The notes: generated by a model from the letters alone, not told the origin. A stretch of DNA of 57,985 nt from Fredinandcohnia onubensis (GCF_002734215.1 NZ_NSEB01000005.1:1-57985), one strand, 5' to 3'. Counted from the first letter of the stretch, positions 14,634-23,187 are shown. Made by a program: numbers and translations.

Positions 14634-16514
14634 ATGGAACAGCTATATAAAATGGTAAAAGATCATCCGCTTTTTCATGGGTTGTCACGAGAAGAATCGA
14701 TACAATTATTATCCTTATGCCAGCAAAAAAATTATATGGAATCAGATTTATTGTTTCATGCCAATGAGCAGCGGGAGGGATTACTTCTGCTGCTTTCTGG
14801 CGTTGCGGAAGTGTTTGTTGGACCACCTGATAATCGGGAGGTTCTCGAAATTTTAAAACCAGGCGAATTGATTGGGCTTTCCAGTATTGCGGATTTAATT
14901 GGCGAGCAAAAACCCCACCTAGAGTATCGGGTGGGTGTGATGGCAACCGAAGCGGGACAATGCTTATTAATCCCGATTCATGTCGTTGAAAAACGCCTAC
15001 ATGATCAACATTTCCATCATTACCTTTTTACTCAGCTTGCTATTCGTCTAAGAGAAATCTATAGCTCTTTAGCAGAGCAGATAACGCTTAGGAAAATGGC
15101 GAAGGAAAATGGTACCTTCATCAGAAGAGTGCAGGATATCATGACAAAAAAACTCGTCTCGGTGGACTCTAGTACAGCCATGAGCGTTGCAGCAAGACTA
15201 ATGACTGAGCATTGCACAAGCTCTGTCCTTGTCATTGAAAAGAATAAGTTGCTAGGAATTATCACAGAGCGTGACCTCGTTTCAAGAGTTATTTCTGAAA
15301 AGAAAAATGGAAACACACTTGCATCTGAGGTGATGACGAAAAACCCCATTACCATTTCAAAATATGCCTATTATTATGAAGCACTTTCCGCTTTTTTCAT
15401 AAACGGAGTTAAACATTTACCAGTTGTGGAGAATGGAAAAATCCTAGGAATTATCACACTTTCAAATGTATTAAGGCACAATAAGGACAGCATGATGAGA
15501 ACGATTAAGACAATTGAAGCTGCAACCCATGAAACGTTACCTTCTGTAAAAATGGCCATTTATGACGTTATTGATACTCTATTACAGGACGACGTACCCA
15601 TTTTTAAAGTACTCGATAGCGTGACAAGACTATATGACCGGCTTGTGAAGAGATGTATAGAGATGGCCATTGAAGCACTCTCAAAACGAGAAGGGCTCCT
15701 TCCACCTACTGCCTTTTGCTTTTATCAAATGGGGAGCGCGGGCCGTGAAGAGCAATTTTTGTTAACCGATCAAGACCATTTTCTAGTCTATGATAAAAAT
15801 AGCCCAGAGATAGAGAATTATTTTTCAAGATTAGGAGCAGAAATCGTTCATTTATTAGAGAAAGCGGGGTATGAACGCTGTTTAGGAGAGATGATGGCGA
15901 GCAATCCAAGCTGGCGAGGATCATTGGAAACGTGGATGAGCAGGGTTCAAACATGGAGGACAACGGCAACTAATCAGAATATGCTTCTCGCTCAGAACTT
16001 CTTTTCGTATCGCTATTTATATGGAGATGAGAAACTTCATAAGGAATTTGAAGCAAGACTTCTTCAACAAATGAAAAATGCCAAAATATTTTTGTATCGC
16101 CTACACGAACAAGATCATCACATTCCCTCATTAGACTATCCAATTCGTGCTCTTTTTAAATTGGAGCGAAAGCAGTTGGATATTAAAAAAGAAATTTTAT
16201 TTCCATACCACCATTGCTTGCAAATTCTTTCGGTTGAATATGGAATCATCTCGGGTACGCCATTTGAGAGAATCGATAGATTAGTAGAGAAGAAGGCATT
16301 TAGTGCTAGTTTTGGAAAGGATGTAAAAGCGGCTGCTTCAGATGTGATGCGGAATTTTGTAAGACAAAGGTGGCGTCAATATAAAAACAAGGAGAAACTC
16401 ACATCGGTTCTTCATTTTTCCCACTTAACAACGAAGGAAAAAGAAGAACTCATTTTAAGTGTGAAAATATTAAAAGAGATTCAAACTCTAGTAAATGCCC
16501 ACTTCCAAATATGA
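14634..16514 (+). CDS. Cyclic-nucleotide-binding/CBS/DUF294 nucleotidyltransferase-like protein
   Basis: A 626-residue soluble protein. Domains in order: cNMP-binding fold (about residues 5-125), a pair of CBS domains (about 168-290; VQDIMTKKLVSV and SEVMTKNPITISK), a DUF294 nucleotidyltransferase-like domain (about 325-465) with GSAGREEQFLLTDQDH containing the G-S-x-G-R-E-E and D-x-D-like acidic pair, and a DUF294 C-terminal helical domain (about 480-620). The composition resembles the GlnD/KNTase superfamily, sensing a nucleotide and modifying a target. It sits between the symporter and the exonuclease gene; the three are commonly found together in bacteria, as far as I know without an assigned function. 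Confidence 0.88.
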   Translation: MEQLYKMVKDHPLFHGLSREESIQLLSLCQQKNYMESDLLFHANEQREGLLLLLSGVAEVFVGPPDNREVLEILKPGELIGLSSIADLIGEQKPHLEYRVGVMATEAGQCLLIPIHVVEKRLHDQHFHHYLFTQLAIRLREIYSSLAEQITLRKMAKENGTFIRRVQDIMTKKLVSVDSSTAMSVAARLMTEHCTSSVLVIEKNKLLGIITERDLVSRVISEKKNGNTLASEVMTKNPITISKYAYYYEALSAFFINGVKHLPVVENGKILGIITLSNVLRHNKDSMMRTIKTIEAATHETLPSVKMAIYDVIDTLLQDDVPIFKVLDSVTRLYDRLVKRCIEMAIEALSKREGLLPPTAFCFYQMGSAGREEQFLLTDQDHFLVYDKNSPEIENYFSRLGAEIVHLLEKAGYERCLGEMMASNPSWRGSLETWMSRVQTWRTTATNQNMLLAQNFFSYRYLYGDEKLHKEFEARLLQQMKNAKIFLYRLHEQDHHIPSLDYPIRALFKLERKQLDIKKEILFPYHHCLQILSVEYGIISGTPFERIDRLVEKKAFSASFGKDVKAAASDVMRNFVRQRWRQYKNKEKLTSVLHFSHLTTKEKEELILSVKILKEIQTLVNAHFQI

Positions 16515-16527
16515 AAGGAGGGAGTCT

Positions 16528-17184
16528 GTGTTTTTTGGTAGAAAACCACTTTTTCAGCAACTTCATAAGGAAATACCGTTATCAACTCCAATTGAGGAGA
16601 TTTCGTTTACAGTTTTGGATACAGAAACGACAGGGTTTCGGGTTTTGTCTGTCGATCGTTTAATCGAAATTGCGGCTGTCCAGGTAAATGGATTGAGGGT
16701 TTGTGAAGAGGAACAATTTCATACGTTTATAAACCCAAAACGACAAATTTCTCAGGAAATAATCGAATTGACAGGAATCACAAATAAAAAGGTCGAAAAC
16801 GCTCCCACGTCTATTGAAGGAATCAAAAGTCTTTTTCATTTTATAAAAGAACACAACAGCAATTGTTTGGTTGGACATTATGTATCGTTTGACATTGTTG
16901 CGCTAAAAAGTGAATTGAAACGGGAAAAATTTAGTTTAGGGCGAATGCCGACGATTGATACGTTAGATTTGATCGGTTATATTTCCCCGTCTTATGATAT
17001 GCGGGATCTACACAGATACGCCCAGAATTTTGGAACGAGAATGTATGATCGTCATTCGGCAACAGGTGATGCCTTAACGACAGCCTATCTTTTTGTCGAA
17101 CTCCTTCATCATTTTAAAAGCCGAGGAAAACGAACTTGGGGTGATCTGCTTCAGGCAACAGAAAATAATCAGAATCATTTTTAA
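16528..17184 (+). CDS. DEDDh 3'-5' exonuclease (DnaQ/PolC-epsilon-like)
   Basis: A 218-residue exonuclease domain protein. Catalytic residues are visible: Asp31 and Glu33 in VLDTETTGF, Asp122 in YVSFDIVALKSEL, His176 and Asp181 in HSATGDALTTAYLF, all of the DEDDh type. The GTG at 16528 is preferred, with AAGGAGGG nine bases ahead; an in-frame ATG at 16495 inside the previous gene has no such site. It starts 13 bases after the cNMP/CBS gene. A free-standing exonuclease linked to a symporter operon suggests action on a small RNA or nucleotide rather than on replication errors (inference). Confidence 0.88.
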   Translation: MFFGRKPLFQQLHKEIPLSTPIEEISFTVLDTETTGFRVLSVDRLIEIAAVQVNGLRVCEEEQFHTFINPKRQISQEIIELTGITNKKVENAPTSIEGIKSLFHFIKEHNSNCLVGHYVSFDIVALKSELKREKFSLGRMPTIDTLDLIGYISPSYDMRDLHRYAQNFGTRMYDRHSATGDALTTAYLFVELLHHFKSRGKRTWGDLLQATENNQNHF

Positions 17185-17483
17185 GATAACAGGTTGTCCA
17201 ATGGCTAAAAATAGCCTGTCTCAATCGGTAGAACAAGCCATTTTTAAAAATATTTTGATAAAACCCTTGTCCCTCTTGACTTTTATAGCATAATCCCTCA
17301 ACCAAGCTAATAAAATGGTTACAAACCTAACAAAGAGAGTGTTTGAGGTGAGGGGGCGTAGACCGTCTTCAAAGTTCCAGCAAAACATATGCCGAATATT
17401 GTTCAAATACTACATCTTCTTCGTTGAAGCATGAACGCGTCTCATTTCACACTTCTCACATCCATATAGGGAGGGCGAGTAGT
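17185..17483. other. Intergenic region before spoIIID
   Basis: A short inverted repeat ACAGG...CCTGT at 17189-17219 may end the exonuclease operon. SpoIIID genes are usually read by SigE; I looked for a SigE -35/-10 pair and found only poor candidates, so none is annotated. Confidence 0.4.
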
Positions 17484-17759
17484 GTGCACGATTACATCAA
17501 AGAACGAACTATCAAGATTGGAAAGTATATCGTGGAGACAAGAAAAACAGTTCGCGTCATTGCGAAGGAATTTGGCGTTTCCAAAAGTACTGTCCATAAA
17601 GATTTAACTGAAAGGCTACCTGAAATCAATCCCGAATTGGCAAATGAAGTAAAAGAAATCCTTGATTATCATAAATCAATACGACATTTACGGGGTGGAG
17701 AAGCGACAAAGCTAAAGTACAAAAAAGAGGAAGAGCTACAAGAAGAACCAGTGAAATAA
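17484..17759 (+). CDS. spoIIID: Sporulation transcription factor SpoIIID
   Basis: A 91-residue DNA-binding regulator of the mother cell during sporulation, nearly identical to the B. subtilis protein: it opens HDYIKERTIKIGKYIVETRK, has the HTH VRVIAKEFGVSKSTVHKDL (about residues 23-43) and the basic C-terminal IRHLRGGEATKLKYKK. The true start is the GTG at 17484 with GGGAGGGCG ahead; an ATG 20 codons upstream is not conserved. It is followed by mbl, the order known from B. subtilis. Its presence marks the organism as an endospore former. Confidence 0.97.
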   Translation: MHDYIKERTIKIGKYIVETRKTVRVIAKEFGVSKSTVHKDLTERLPEINPELANEVKEILDYHKSIRHLRGGEATKLKYKKEEELQEEPVK

Positions 17760-17840
17760 CATGCCTGTGACTTTCTTTCTTGCATTTACGACATTTTACT
17801 ACAAAAAAATTACAAAACATCTATTTTATATGGTAAATTG

Positions 17841-17849
17841 TGATACAAT
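17841..17849 (+). promoter_or_regulatory. Extended -10 promoter element for mbl
   Basis: TGATACAAT (TG, one base, TACAAT) lies about 60 bases before the mbl start. There is no good -35 box, as expected for an extended -10 promoter. Confidence 0.4.
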
Positions 17850-17907
17850 ATATTATTAGGAAAATAGATGCATTTTTGTTTAAAATGCAAGGAGGAAAGT
17901 TACTCAA

Positions 17908-18909
17908 ATGTTAGCTAGGGATATCGGTATTGATCTAGGAACTGCAAACGTGCTCATACACGTAAAAGGCAAAGGAATTGTATTAAACGAGCCATCTGTA
18001 GTGGCATTAGATAAAAACACTGGAAAAGTTTTAGCCGTTGGTGAAGAAGCAAGACGCATGGTGGGTCGTACACCAGGTAATATTATTGCGATCCGACCTT
18101 TAAAAGACGGAGTTATTGCAGATTTTGATGTAACAGAAGCTATGTTAAAGCATTTTATTAATAAGTTGAATGTAAAAGGATTTCTTTCAAAACCAAGAAT
18201 CCTTATTTGTTGTCCAACGAATATTACTTCTGTTGAGCAAAAGGCAATTAAGGAAGCAGCTGAAAAAAGCGGTGGGAAGAAAATCTATCTTGAGGAAGAA
18301 CCAAAAGTGGCTGCGATTGGAGCAGGCATGGACATTTTCCAACCAAGCGGAAATATGGTAGTTGATATTGGCGGTGGTACTACAGATGTGGCTGTACTAT
18401 CAATGGGCGATATCGTCACCGCCTCATCGATTAAAATGGCTGGGGACACTTTTGATGCGGAAATTCTAAGCTATATTAAGCGTCAGTACAAGCTATTAAT
18501 CGGTGAAAGAACAGCTGAGAATATTAAAATACAAGTAGCTACAGTATTCCAGGAATCACGTAATGAAGAAATTGACATTCGTGGCCGTGACATGGTTACC
18601 GGTTTACCGCGCACACTTACAATTAAATCTGGTGAGATTGAAAAAGCCCTACGTGAGCCGGTTTCTGCAATTGTACAAGCTGCGAAAAGTGTACTTGAAC
18701 GTACACCACCTGAGCTTTCTGCAGACATCATTGACCGCGGTGTGATTTTAACGGGCGGTGGAGCATTGCTTCACGGTATCGATCAGCTTTTAGCTGAGGA
18801 ATTGCGTGTACCTGTGTTAATCGCTGAAAACCCAATGGAATGTGTCGCAATCGGTACAGGCGTCATGCTTGAAAACTTGGACAAGCTTCCACGAAGAAAA
18901 TTAGTCTAA
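17908..18909 (+). CDS. mbl: MreB-like cell-shape protein Mbl
   Basis: A 333-residue bacterial actin. It starts MLARDIGIDLGTANVLIHVK and has the phosphate-1 loop near residue 9, phosphate-2 VVDIGGGTTDVAVLSMGD near residue 152 and the adenosine motif ILTGGGALLHG near 280. The sequence matches B. subtilis Mbl far more closely than MreB, including RRMVGRTPGNI and the C-terminal DKLPRRKLV. It forms membrane-bound filaments guiding side-wall synthesis. GGAGGAAAG precedes the ATG. The spoIIID-mbl-flhO-flhP order is conserved. Confidence 0.97.
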   Translation: MLARDIGIDLGTANVLIHVKGKGIVLNEPSVVALDKNTGKVLAVGEEARRMVGRTPGNIIAIRPLKDGVIADFDVTEAMLKHFINKLNVKGFLSKPRILICCPTNITSVEQKAIKEAAEKSGGKKIYLEEEPKVAAIGAGMDIFQPSGNMVVDIGGGTTDVAVLSMGDIVTASSIKMAGDTFDAEILSYIKRQYKLLIGERTAENIKIQVATVFQESRNEEIDIRGRDMVTGLPRTLTIKSGEIEKALREPVSAIVQAAKSVLERTPPELSADIIDRGVILTGGGALLHGIDQLLAEELRVPVLIAENPMECVAIGTGVMLENLDKLPRRKLV

Positions 18910-18920
18910 AATACGTAATT

Positions 18921-18955
18921 GAGGACCTTTCCGACTCGGCAGGTCCTTTCTAACA
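18921..18955 (+). terminator. Terminator after mbl
   Basis: AGGACC pairs with GGTCCT across a CG-rich loop, followed by TTCTAACATTTC. The stem is modest. Confidence 0.5.
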
Positions 18956-19060
18956 TTTCAACATTTTTATTACGTGGCTAAAATTTACAGATGAAGAAAT
19001 AGGAATTTCCTACTATAATAAAAGTAGTATTACGTTCGGATAGAAAAATGAGGTGAGTCT

Positions 19061-19897
19061 ATGTTACGTGGATTTTATTCTGCAGCATCTGGAATGCTTG
19101 CTGGACAGCGTCGTACGGAAATGTTAACAAACAATATTGCTAATGCGAATACACCTGGCTACAAAGTGGACCAAGGTTCATTACGTGCTTTCCCTGAAAT
19201 GTTAATGCAACGTCTTGAGGGTGTACAAAGTCCTGCTAAAAATGGTGGGACTCTTCGGACAGCAAGTACGATTGGTGGACTGAATACAGGCGTGTATATG
19301 CAAGAAATGATTCCACTGTTCAAGCAAGGAGATATCCGCGAAACAGGACTCTCCACAGATGTGGCATTAATGGACGGAAATTTACCGATCAACCCTGAGA
19401 CTAACAAACCGGGCTCTTTGTTTTTTGCAGTTCAAAATGCAAACGGTGATGTGAGATACACGAGAAATGGAAACTTCACGGTTGACCCAACCGGTTCTTT
19501 AACGACAAATGAAGGCTTTTACGTATTAGATGAGAATGGAAATCGAATTCAGGTCGATAGTAATCAATTTGAGGTTACTTCGGATGGCCGTGTTCTTGTA
19601 AATGGGCTAGCCCAAACGCGTCTTGGCATAGCTTACTCAGAAAACCCACAAAACCTGATTAAAGAGGGAAGTGGCTTATACCGTACGAATGATGGTTTGG
19701 CGTTACCTAATGCAACGGTAAATCCTGAAGTGTCATACACGCTAAAGCAAGGATTTCTTGAAGGCTCAAATGTGGATGTAACACAGGCAATGACGGAAAT
19801 GATGACAGCATACCGTACATTTGAAGCCAACCAGAAAGTTCTTCAGGCGTATGATAAGAGTATGGACAAAGCGGTTAACGAGATTGGAAGATTATAA
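19061..19897 (+). CDS. flhO: Flagellar hook-basal body rod protein FlhO
   Basis: A 278-residue flagellar rod/hook protein of the FlgF/FlgG type. It has the N-terminal Flg_bb_rod motif (MLRGFYSAASGMLAGQRRTE, then NNIANANTPGYK) and the C-terminal motif GSNVDVTQAMTEMMTAYRTF followed by NQKVLQAYDKSMDKAVNEIG. These heptad-rich ends pack as coiled coils in the rod. FlhO and FlhP are the distal rod proteins in B. subtilis. The gene lies between mbl and flhP, as in that species. GAGGTGAG stands before the ATG. Confidence 0.95.
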   Translation: MLRGFYSAASGMLAGQRRTEMLTNNIANANTPGYKVDQGSLRAFPEMLMQRLEGVQSPAKNGGTLRTASTIGGLNTGVYMQEMIPLFKQGDIRETGLSTDVALMDGNLPINPETNKPGSLFFAVQNANGDVRYTRNGNFTVDPTGSLTTNEGFYVLDENGNRIQVDSNQFEVTSDGRVLVNGLAQTRLGIAYSENPQNLIKEGSGLYRTNDGLALPNATVNPEVSYTLKQGFLEGSNVDVTQAMTEMMTAYRTFEANQKVLQAYDKSMDKAVNEIGRL

Positions 19898-19990
19898 GAA
19901 AAGCGCTATGCGTGCCGGATTATTGGCTTATTAACTAGAGCCGATGGCACCTGGAGCTAGACATATAAAAAATGGTAGGGAGGTCTTCAG

Positions 19991-20833
19991 ATGCGCTCGA
20001 TGATTACAGCAACTAATACGATGAGTCAGCTACAAAAACAGCTTGATACCATTGGGCATAATTTAGCCAATACTGACACGACCGGTTATAAAAAACGCCA
20101 GGTAAACTTTAGTGAGCTGTTAACCCAACAGTTTAATAACCAACCAGTTGCTGCGCAGGAAGAAGGCCGCTTGACCCCAAATGGTGTTCGCGTAGGTGTT
20201 GGTGCAAAACTCGGTTCTACAAATATGATGATGACCCAAGGTGCGATAAAAACAACGGACCGTGCACTTGATATTGCCTTTACTAAGGAAAATCAATTTC
20301 TACAAATAGTAGTGGATGAAAATGGGGTTCAAGTTCCTCGATTCACAAGGGATGGAGCGCTTTATTTATCACCAACTAATGACGGAACAAATCGTGTTGC
20401 TCTTGTAACAAGCGGTGGTAATCCTGTACTCGATCAAGACGGAGAACCAATTGCGTTTATTGATCGTTTTAAGGAAATTCAGATCTCAGCAAACGGGGAG
20501 ATAACGGTTGTCCCTGAAATAGGTGCACCGCAACGATTTAATCTGTCCGTTGTAGAAATGCAAAAACCACAGCTTCTTCAAGCAGTAGGTCAAAATCAAT
20601 TTGCGTTACCAAATTTAGCTGAGCTTGGAATCGCAGCGGATGACGTATTCGTTTCTCTTCAAGGAGCATTACGTGAACAAGTAAGTCTGCAACAAGGAGC
20701 ACTTGAACAGTCGAACGTTAATTTAACAACCGAAATGTCAGATCTACTACTGACGCAACGTTCCTACCAATTCAATGCAAAATCAATCTCCATCTCAGAC
20801 CAAATGATGGGGCTTGTGAACGGTTTACGATAA
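19991..20833 (+). CDS. flhP: Flagellar hook-basal body rod protein FlhP
   Basis: A 280-residue flagellar rod protein paralogous to FlhO. The N terminus has MSQLQKQLDTIGHNLANTDT followed by TGYKKRQVNFSELL, and the C terminus has QSNVNLTTEMSDLLLTQRSYQ then NAKSISISDQMMGLVNGLR. GGGAGG lies ahead of the ATG. It follows flhO by 93 bases with no terminator between, so the two are likely co-transcribed. Together they indicate a motile organism whose main flagellar operon is elsewhere. Confidence 0.95.
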   Translation: MRSMITATNTMSQLQKQLDTIGHNLANTDTTGYKKRQVNFSELLTQQFNNQPVAAQEEGRLTPNGVRVGVGAKLGSTNMMMTQGAIKTTDRALDIAFTKENQFLQIVVDENGVQVPRFTRDGALYLSPTNDGTNRVALVTSGGNPVLDQDGEPIAFIDRFKEIQISANGEITVVPEIGAPQRFNLSVVEMQKPQLLQAVGQNQFALPNLAELGIAADDVFVSLQGALREQVSLQQGALEQSNVNLTTEMSDLLLTQRSYQFNAKSISISDQMMGLVNGLR

Positions 20834-20981
20834 CTTTATTCAGCGTGAACCAATCGGGCGCAAATACGCCTTGACATATTTGATTAGGTACGATTGATAA
20901 AAATAGAAACCTACGGAATACTATAATTTAAGGCAGACAATCGCAAATCTTGGAACACCCTATAGATAAGGAGTAATCTCA

Positions 20982-21278
20982 GTGACTAGTGAACTAAACA
21001 ATACACAAGTAAAATCACGCGAGGATTTTCGAAAAACGCGTGACGAACAAAAGAATACGGAAAAAGAACCTAAGAAAAAGCGCGAACCAAAAATTCGAAT
21101 CCGCTTAATTCCGATTTGGGTACGACTTTTGCTTGTCGTTGTTCTTTTTGCAGCCAGCATTTTAATCGGTGTGGTTGTGGGTTACGGAGTCATTGGGGAT
21201 GGTAAGCCAAGTGATGCCTTGAAAAAAGAAACATGGCAGCATATTGTTGACATTGTAAATAAGGATGCAGAAAAATAA
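20982..21278 (+). CDS. DNA-directed RNA polymerase subunit beta-family small membrane protein (EpuA-like)
   Basis: A 98-residue protein starting at GTG behind AAGGAG. The first 45 residues are strongly charged (KKKREPKIRIRL), then comes one membrane segment (about 47-72, LLLVVVLFAASILIGVVVGYGVIG), then the tail DALKKETWQHIVDIVNKD. This is the EpuA family (PF11772), often misnamed RNA polymerase subunit beta because it can follow a polymerase-like label in databases; it has no polymerase similarity. It is conserved beside fabZ in Bacillus. Function is unknown; the form suggests a membrane-anchored scaffold. Confidence 0.8.
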   Translation: MTSELNNTQVKSREDFRKTRDEQKNTEKEPKKKREPKIRIRLIPIWVRLLLVVVLFAASILIGVVVGYGVIGDGKPSDALKKETWQHIVDIVNKDAEK

Positions 21279-21282
21279 ATCG

Positions 21283-21306
21283 GAGGCCCTATGCCTTCTT
21301 TTTTTA
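21283..21306 (+). terminator. Terminator after the EpuA-like gene
   Basis: AGGC-cctat-GCCT followed by TCTTTTTTT. The stem is short but the T-run is strong. Confidence 0.5.
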
Positions 21307-21429
21307 TGGGTAGAAATTTTCGGTTTTCCCGACGAAGTTTCCATTTTCCACAACACTTGTATTATAATAGGCATAAGATACTGACTTTATTCAGTAAGTC
21401 CTTATTTACATAGAGGAGGAAATTGTAAG

Positions 21430-21864
21430 ATGTACGATATCAATGAAATCAAGGAAATCATTCCGCATCGTTACCCATTTTTACTAGTCGACCGCATCCT
21501 TGAAATGGAAGACGGCAAACGAGCGTTAGGCATTAAAAATGTAACGGCAAATGAGGAATTTTTTAACGGGCATTTTCCAGGATACCCAGTCATGCCAGGT
21601 GTGTTAATTGTAGAAGCATTAGCACAGGTTGGGGCAGTAGCCATGCTAAAAAAAGAAGAAAACAAAGGCAGACTTGCTTTCTTTGCTGGAATTGATAACT
21701 GCCGCTTTAAAAGACAAGTAGTACCTGGAGACCAACTTCGTCTAGAAGTCGAGATCACACGTCTTAGAGGCTCTATCGGCAAAGGAAAAGGGATTGCAAC
21801 TGTTAACGGCGAGCTTGTTTGCGAAACGGAAATTATGTTTGCACTAGGTGAAAAAACAGAATAA
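21430..21864 (+). CDS. fabZ: 3-hydroxyacyl-[acyl-carrier-protein] dehydratase FabZ
   Basis: A 144-residue hot-dog-fold enzyme that removes water from (3R)-hydroxyacyl-ACP in fatty acid elongation. The catalytic His48 ([12 protein letters not shown]) and Glu62 ([10 protein letters not shown]) are both present, and the length is normal for the family. GAGGAGGAAA stands before the ATG. A TATAAT at 21363-21368 upstream could be the -10 box; the -35 is weak. A strong terminator follows, so it is a single-gene unit. Confidence 0.96.
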   Translation: MYDINEIKEIIPHRYPFLLVDRILEMEDGKRALGIKNVTANEEFFNGHFPGYPVMPGVLIVEALAQVGAVAMLKKEENKGRLAFFAGIDNCRFKRQVVPGDQLRLEVEITRLRGSIGKGKGIATVNGELVCETEIMFALGEKTE

Positions 21865-21877
21865 AGATTAACGTAGA

Positions 21878-21908
21878 AACCGGATGAGAGGGATCATCTG
21901 GTTTTTTT
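21878..21908 (+). terminator. Rho-independent terminator of fabZ
   Basis: AACCGGATGA pairs with TCATCTGGTT around a GAGGGA loop, followed by seven T. Confidence 0.85.
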
Positions 21909-22024
21909 ATTTGGCCAAAAAAAAAATGTAATTTCTTTGATACATTTGTAAACTTCGGGGAAAGCTAAGCCAAGACCAAGTGGTCACAAAAATACTTAAA
22001 AGAAAACAGAAAGGAGAATTTGCA

Positions 22025-22429
22025 ATGAACAAAAAATGGTTCTTAAAGCTAATGGGATCACTACTTGCTGTGTTATTAGTAACCGGCTGTAATGCCGATG
22101 ATCAAGATCCGCCTCCAGAGGATGATGGACTAGAAACACCTGGTGAGGATTTCAACAATAACCTGGATAATGATGTGACTCCGGAGGAAGATGTCGTTCC
22201 TGGTGATAATGACATGAACAACAACGATAATGACTTGAATAACAACGACAATGACATGAACAACAATGGTACAAACGGTGACGGTAACGGAATCGGAGAT
22301 AACAATAACGATGGTGACCTAGACATAGGTAAAGATGACGACGATAATCTAGGTGACAATGAAATGGCTCCTGGCGGTGGTACTGGCGGAGACAATGGTG
22401 GTACAAACGGTACAGGTGGAGGCAAATAA
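22025..22429 (+). CDS. Asp/Asn/Gly-rich lipoprotein of low complexity
   Basis: A 134-residue protein. The signal peptide ends in the lipobox LLVTGC with Cys22 as the lipidation site. The mature part has almost no hydrophobic residues: acidic and Pro-rich at first (DDQDPPPEDDG), then seven-residue repeats of the type NDMNNND, NDLNNND, NDMNNNG, then a Gly-rich tail (GGGTGGDNGG). It should be an unfolded, acidic, possibly calcium-binding surface chain. The ATG at 22025 has AAAGGAG ahead. I recognise no functional family; gene-poor flanks and two terminators mark it as a single unit. Confidence 0.8.
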   Translation: MNKKWFLKLMGSLLAVLLVTGCNADDQDPPPEDDGLETPGEDFNNNLDNDVTPEEDVVPGDNDMNNNDNDLNNNDNDMNNNGTNGDGNGIGDNNNDGDLDIGKDDDDNLGDNEMAPGGGTGGDNGGTNGTGGGK

Positions 22430-22445
22430 GTCTCTATAAAAGTGA

Positions 22446-22476
22446 GAAAAGGCGGGATCATGTCCTGCCTTTTTTA
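22446..22476. terminator. Bidirectional terminator between lipoprotein gene and ywpF
   Basis: AAAAGGCGGGA pairs with TCCTGCCTTTT around TCATG, with A- and T-runs on both sides, serving two convergent genes. Confidence 0.85.
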
Positions 22477-22477
22477 T

Positions 22478-22915
22478 TTAACTTTGTATGGTCTTTTTCT
22501 TTTCTTGTATTCTGTTTTTAAATTCTGTTAGCAGGCCCTCGCCTTCTAGGCCTTGCTTAATAAGGTCGGTTAGTACAAGCTCAGCCATGTTGAGTCGATT
22601 TGGAACTAAGTTTCCGTCTAAAAGGACACTCACACTATTCTCCATTTCCTTAATGATCTTTACTTCACCCAATAAGGGGGCAGGATCATTTGATTTTTTT
22701 GAAATGGTTACTTGGAGATTAAGCTTTTCTTGGGCTTGTTTTGCTTTTTCGAAAATAGCCTTATACGGTTTTTCAATAAAAGCCTCCACAATCCAACGGT
22801 TTTCTCCATCCTCCCGATTAATGATTAATCCATCAATCAACGGAATATCCTCGACCCGATCCGGTTGTTCGTCCTGATGAAGAACTTTAAGTGACACCAA
22901 CTTAAACGTTTTCAT
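22478..22915 (-). CDS. ywpF: YwpF family protein
   Basis: A 145-residue cytoplasmic protein of the YwpF-like family (PF14183). It starts MKTFKLVSLKVL and reads VEDIPLIDGLIINREDGENRW near residue 20, then a lysine-rich amphipathic C-terminal half. B. subtilis has ywpF close to fabZ and ssbB, as here. No catalytic motif is visible and the role is not known. It is transcribed against the flanking genes, with the shared terminator at its 3' end. Confidence 0.85.
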   Translation of the reverse strand: MKTFKLVSLKVLHQDEQPDRVEDIPLIDGLIINREDGENRWIVEAFIEKPYKAIFEKAKQAQEKLNLQVTISKKSNDPAPLLGEVKIIKEMENSVSVLLDGNLVPNRLNMAELVLTDLIKQGLEGEGLLTEFKNRIQEKKKTIQS

Positions 22916-23107
22916 TTACCTGACCCCCTTATAAATCGTTCGTACTAACAAAGATAGTTAAATTATAGCATATTTACTTGGTTATTATATGTAGAAGAAG
23001 GGGAAATGAATCTGAAAGTTGTGTCCCTTTTTAAAAAAATTTGTAGAATCTTAGATAATTGTTGGGTTTAATTCTATTTACAATTAAAAACTTAAAAGAG
23101 GTGTAGA

Positions 23108-23151
23108 GAAATCTAATTTTTTATAAAGTCATCATGGGAATAATTTATTTT
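23108..23151 (+). promoter_or_regulatory. ComK K-box candidate for ssbB
   Basis: Two AT-boxes of the form AAAA-N5-TTTT are present: GAAATCTAATTTT (23108-23120) and AATAATTTATTTT (23139-23151), each matching 7 of 8 defined positions and separated by 18 bp. The established ComK site has two such boxes with 8, 18 or 31 bp between them. The second box ends just before the TTTACC/TATGAT promoter of ssbB, a known competence gene. Confidence 0.6.
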
Positions 23152-23158
23152 TCCTAAT

Positions 23159-23187
23159 TTTACCTCTGTCGAATCATGAAGTATGAT
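23159..23187 (+). promoter_or_regulatory. SigA-type promoter candidate for ssbB
   Basis: TTTACC at 23159-23164 and TATGAT at 23182-23187, 17 bp apart, about 35 bases before the ssbB start and just downstream of the K-box. Confidence 0.5.

Noticed and set aside
17300-17480. SigE promoter for spoIIID
   Set aside because: Expected from biology, but I found no -35/-10 pair of acceptable match and spacing.
20871-20899. SigA promoter TTGACA-N17-TTGATA before the EpuA-like gene
   Set aside because: The -35 is perfect but the -10 matches only two of six positions; a TATAAT at 20922 lies at the wrong distance.
22102-22461. Pro/Ser-rich antisense ORF over the lipoprotein gene
   Set aside because: A direct result of reading the Asp/Asn/Gly repeats backwards; the plus strand has a lipobox and a ribosome site.
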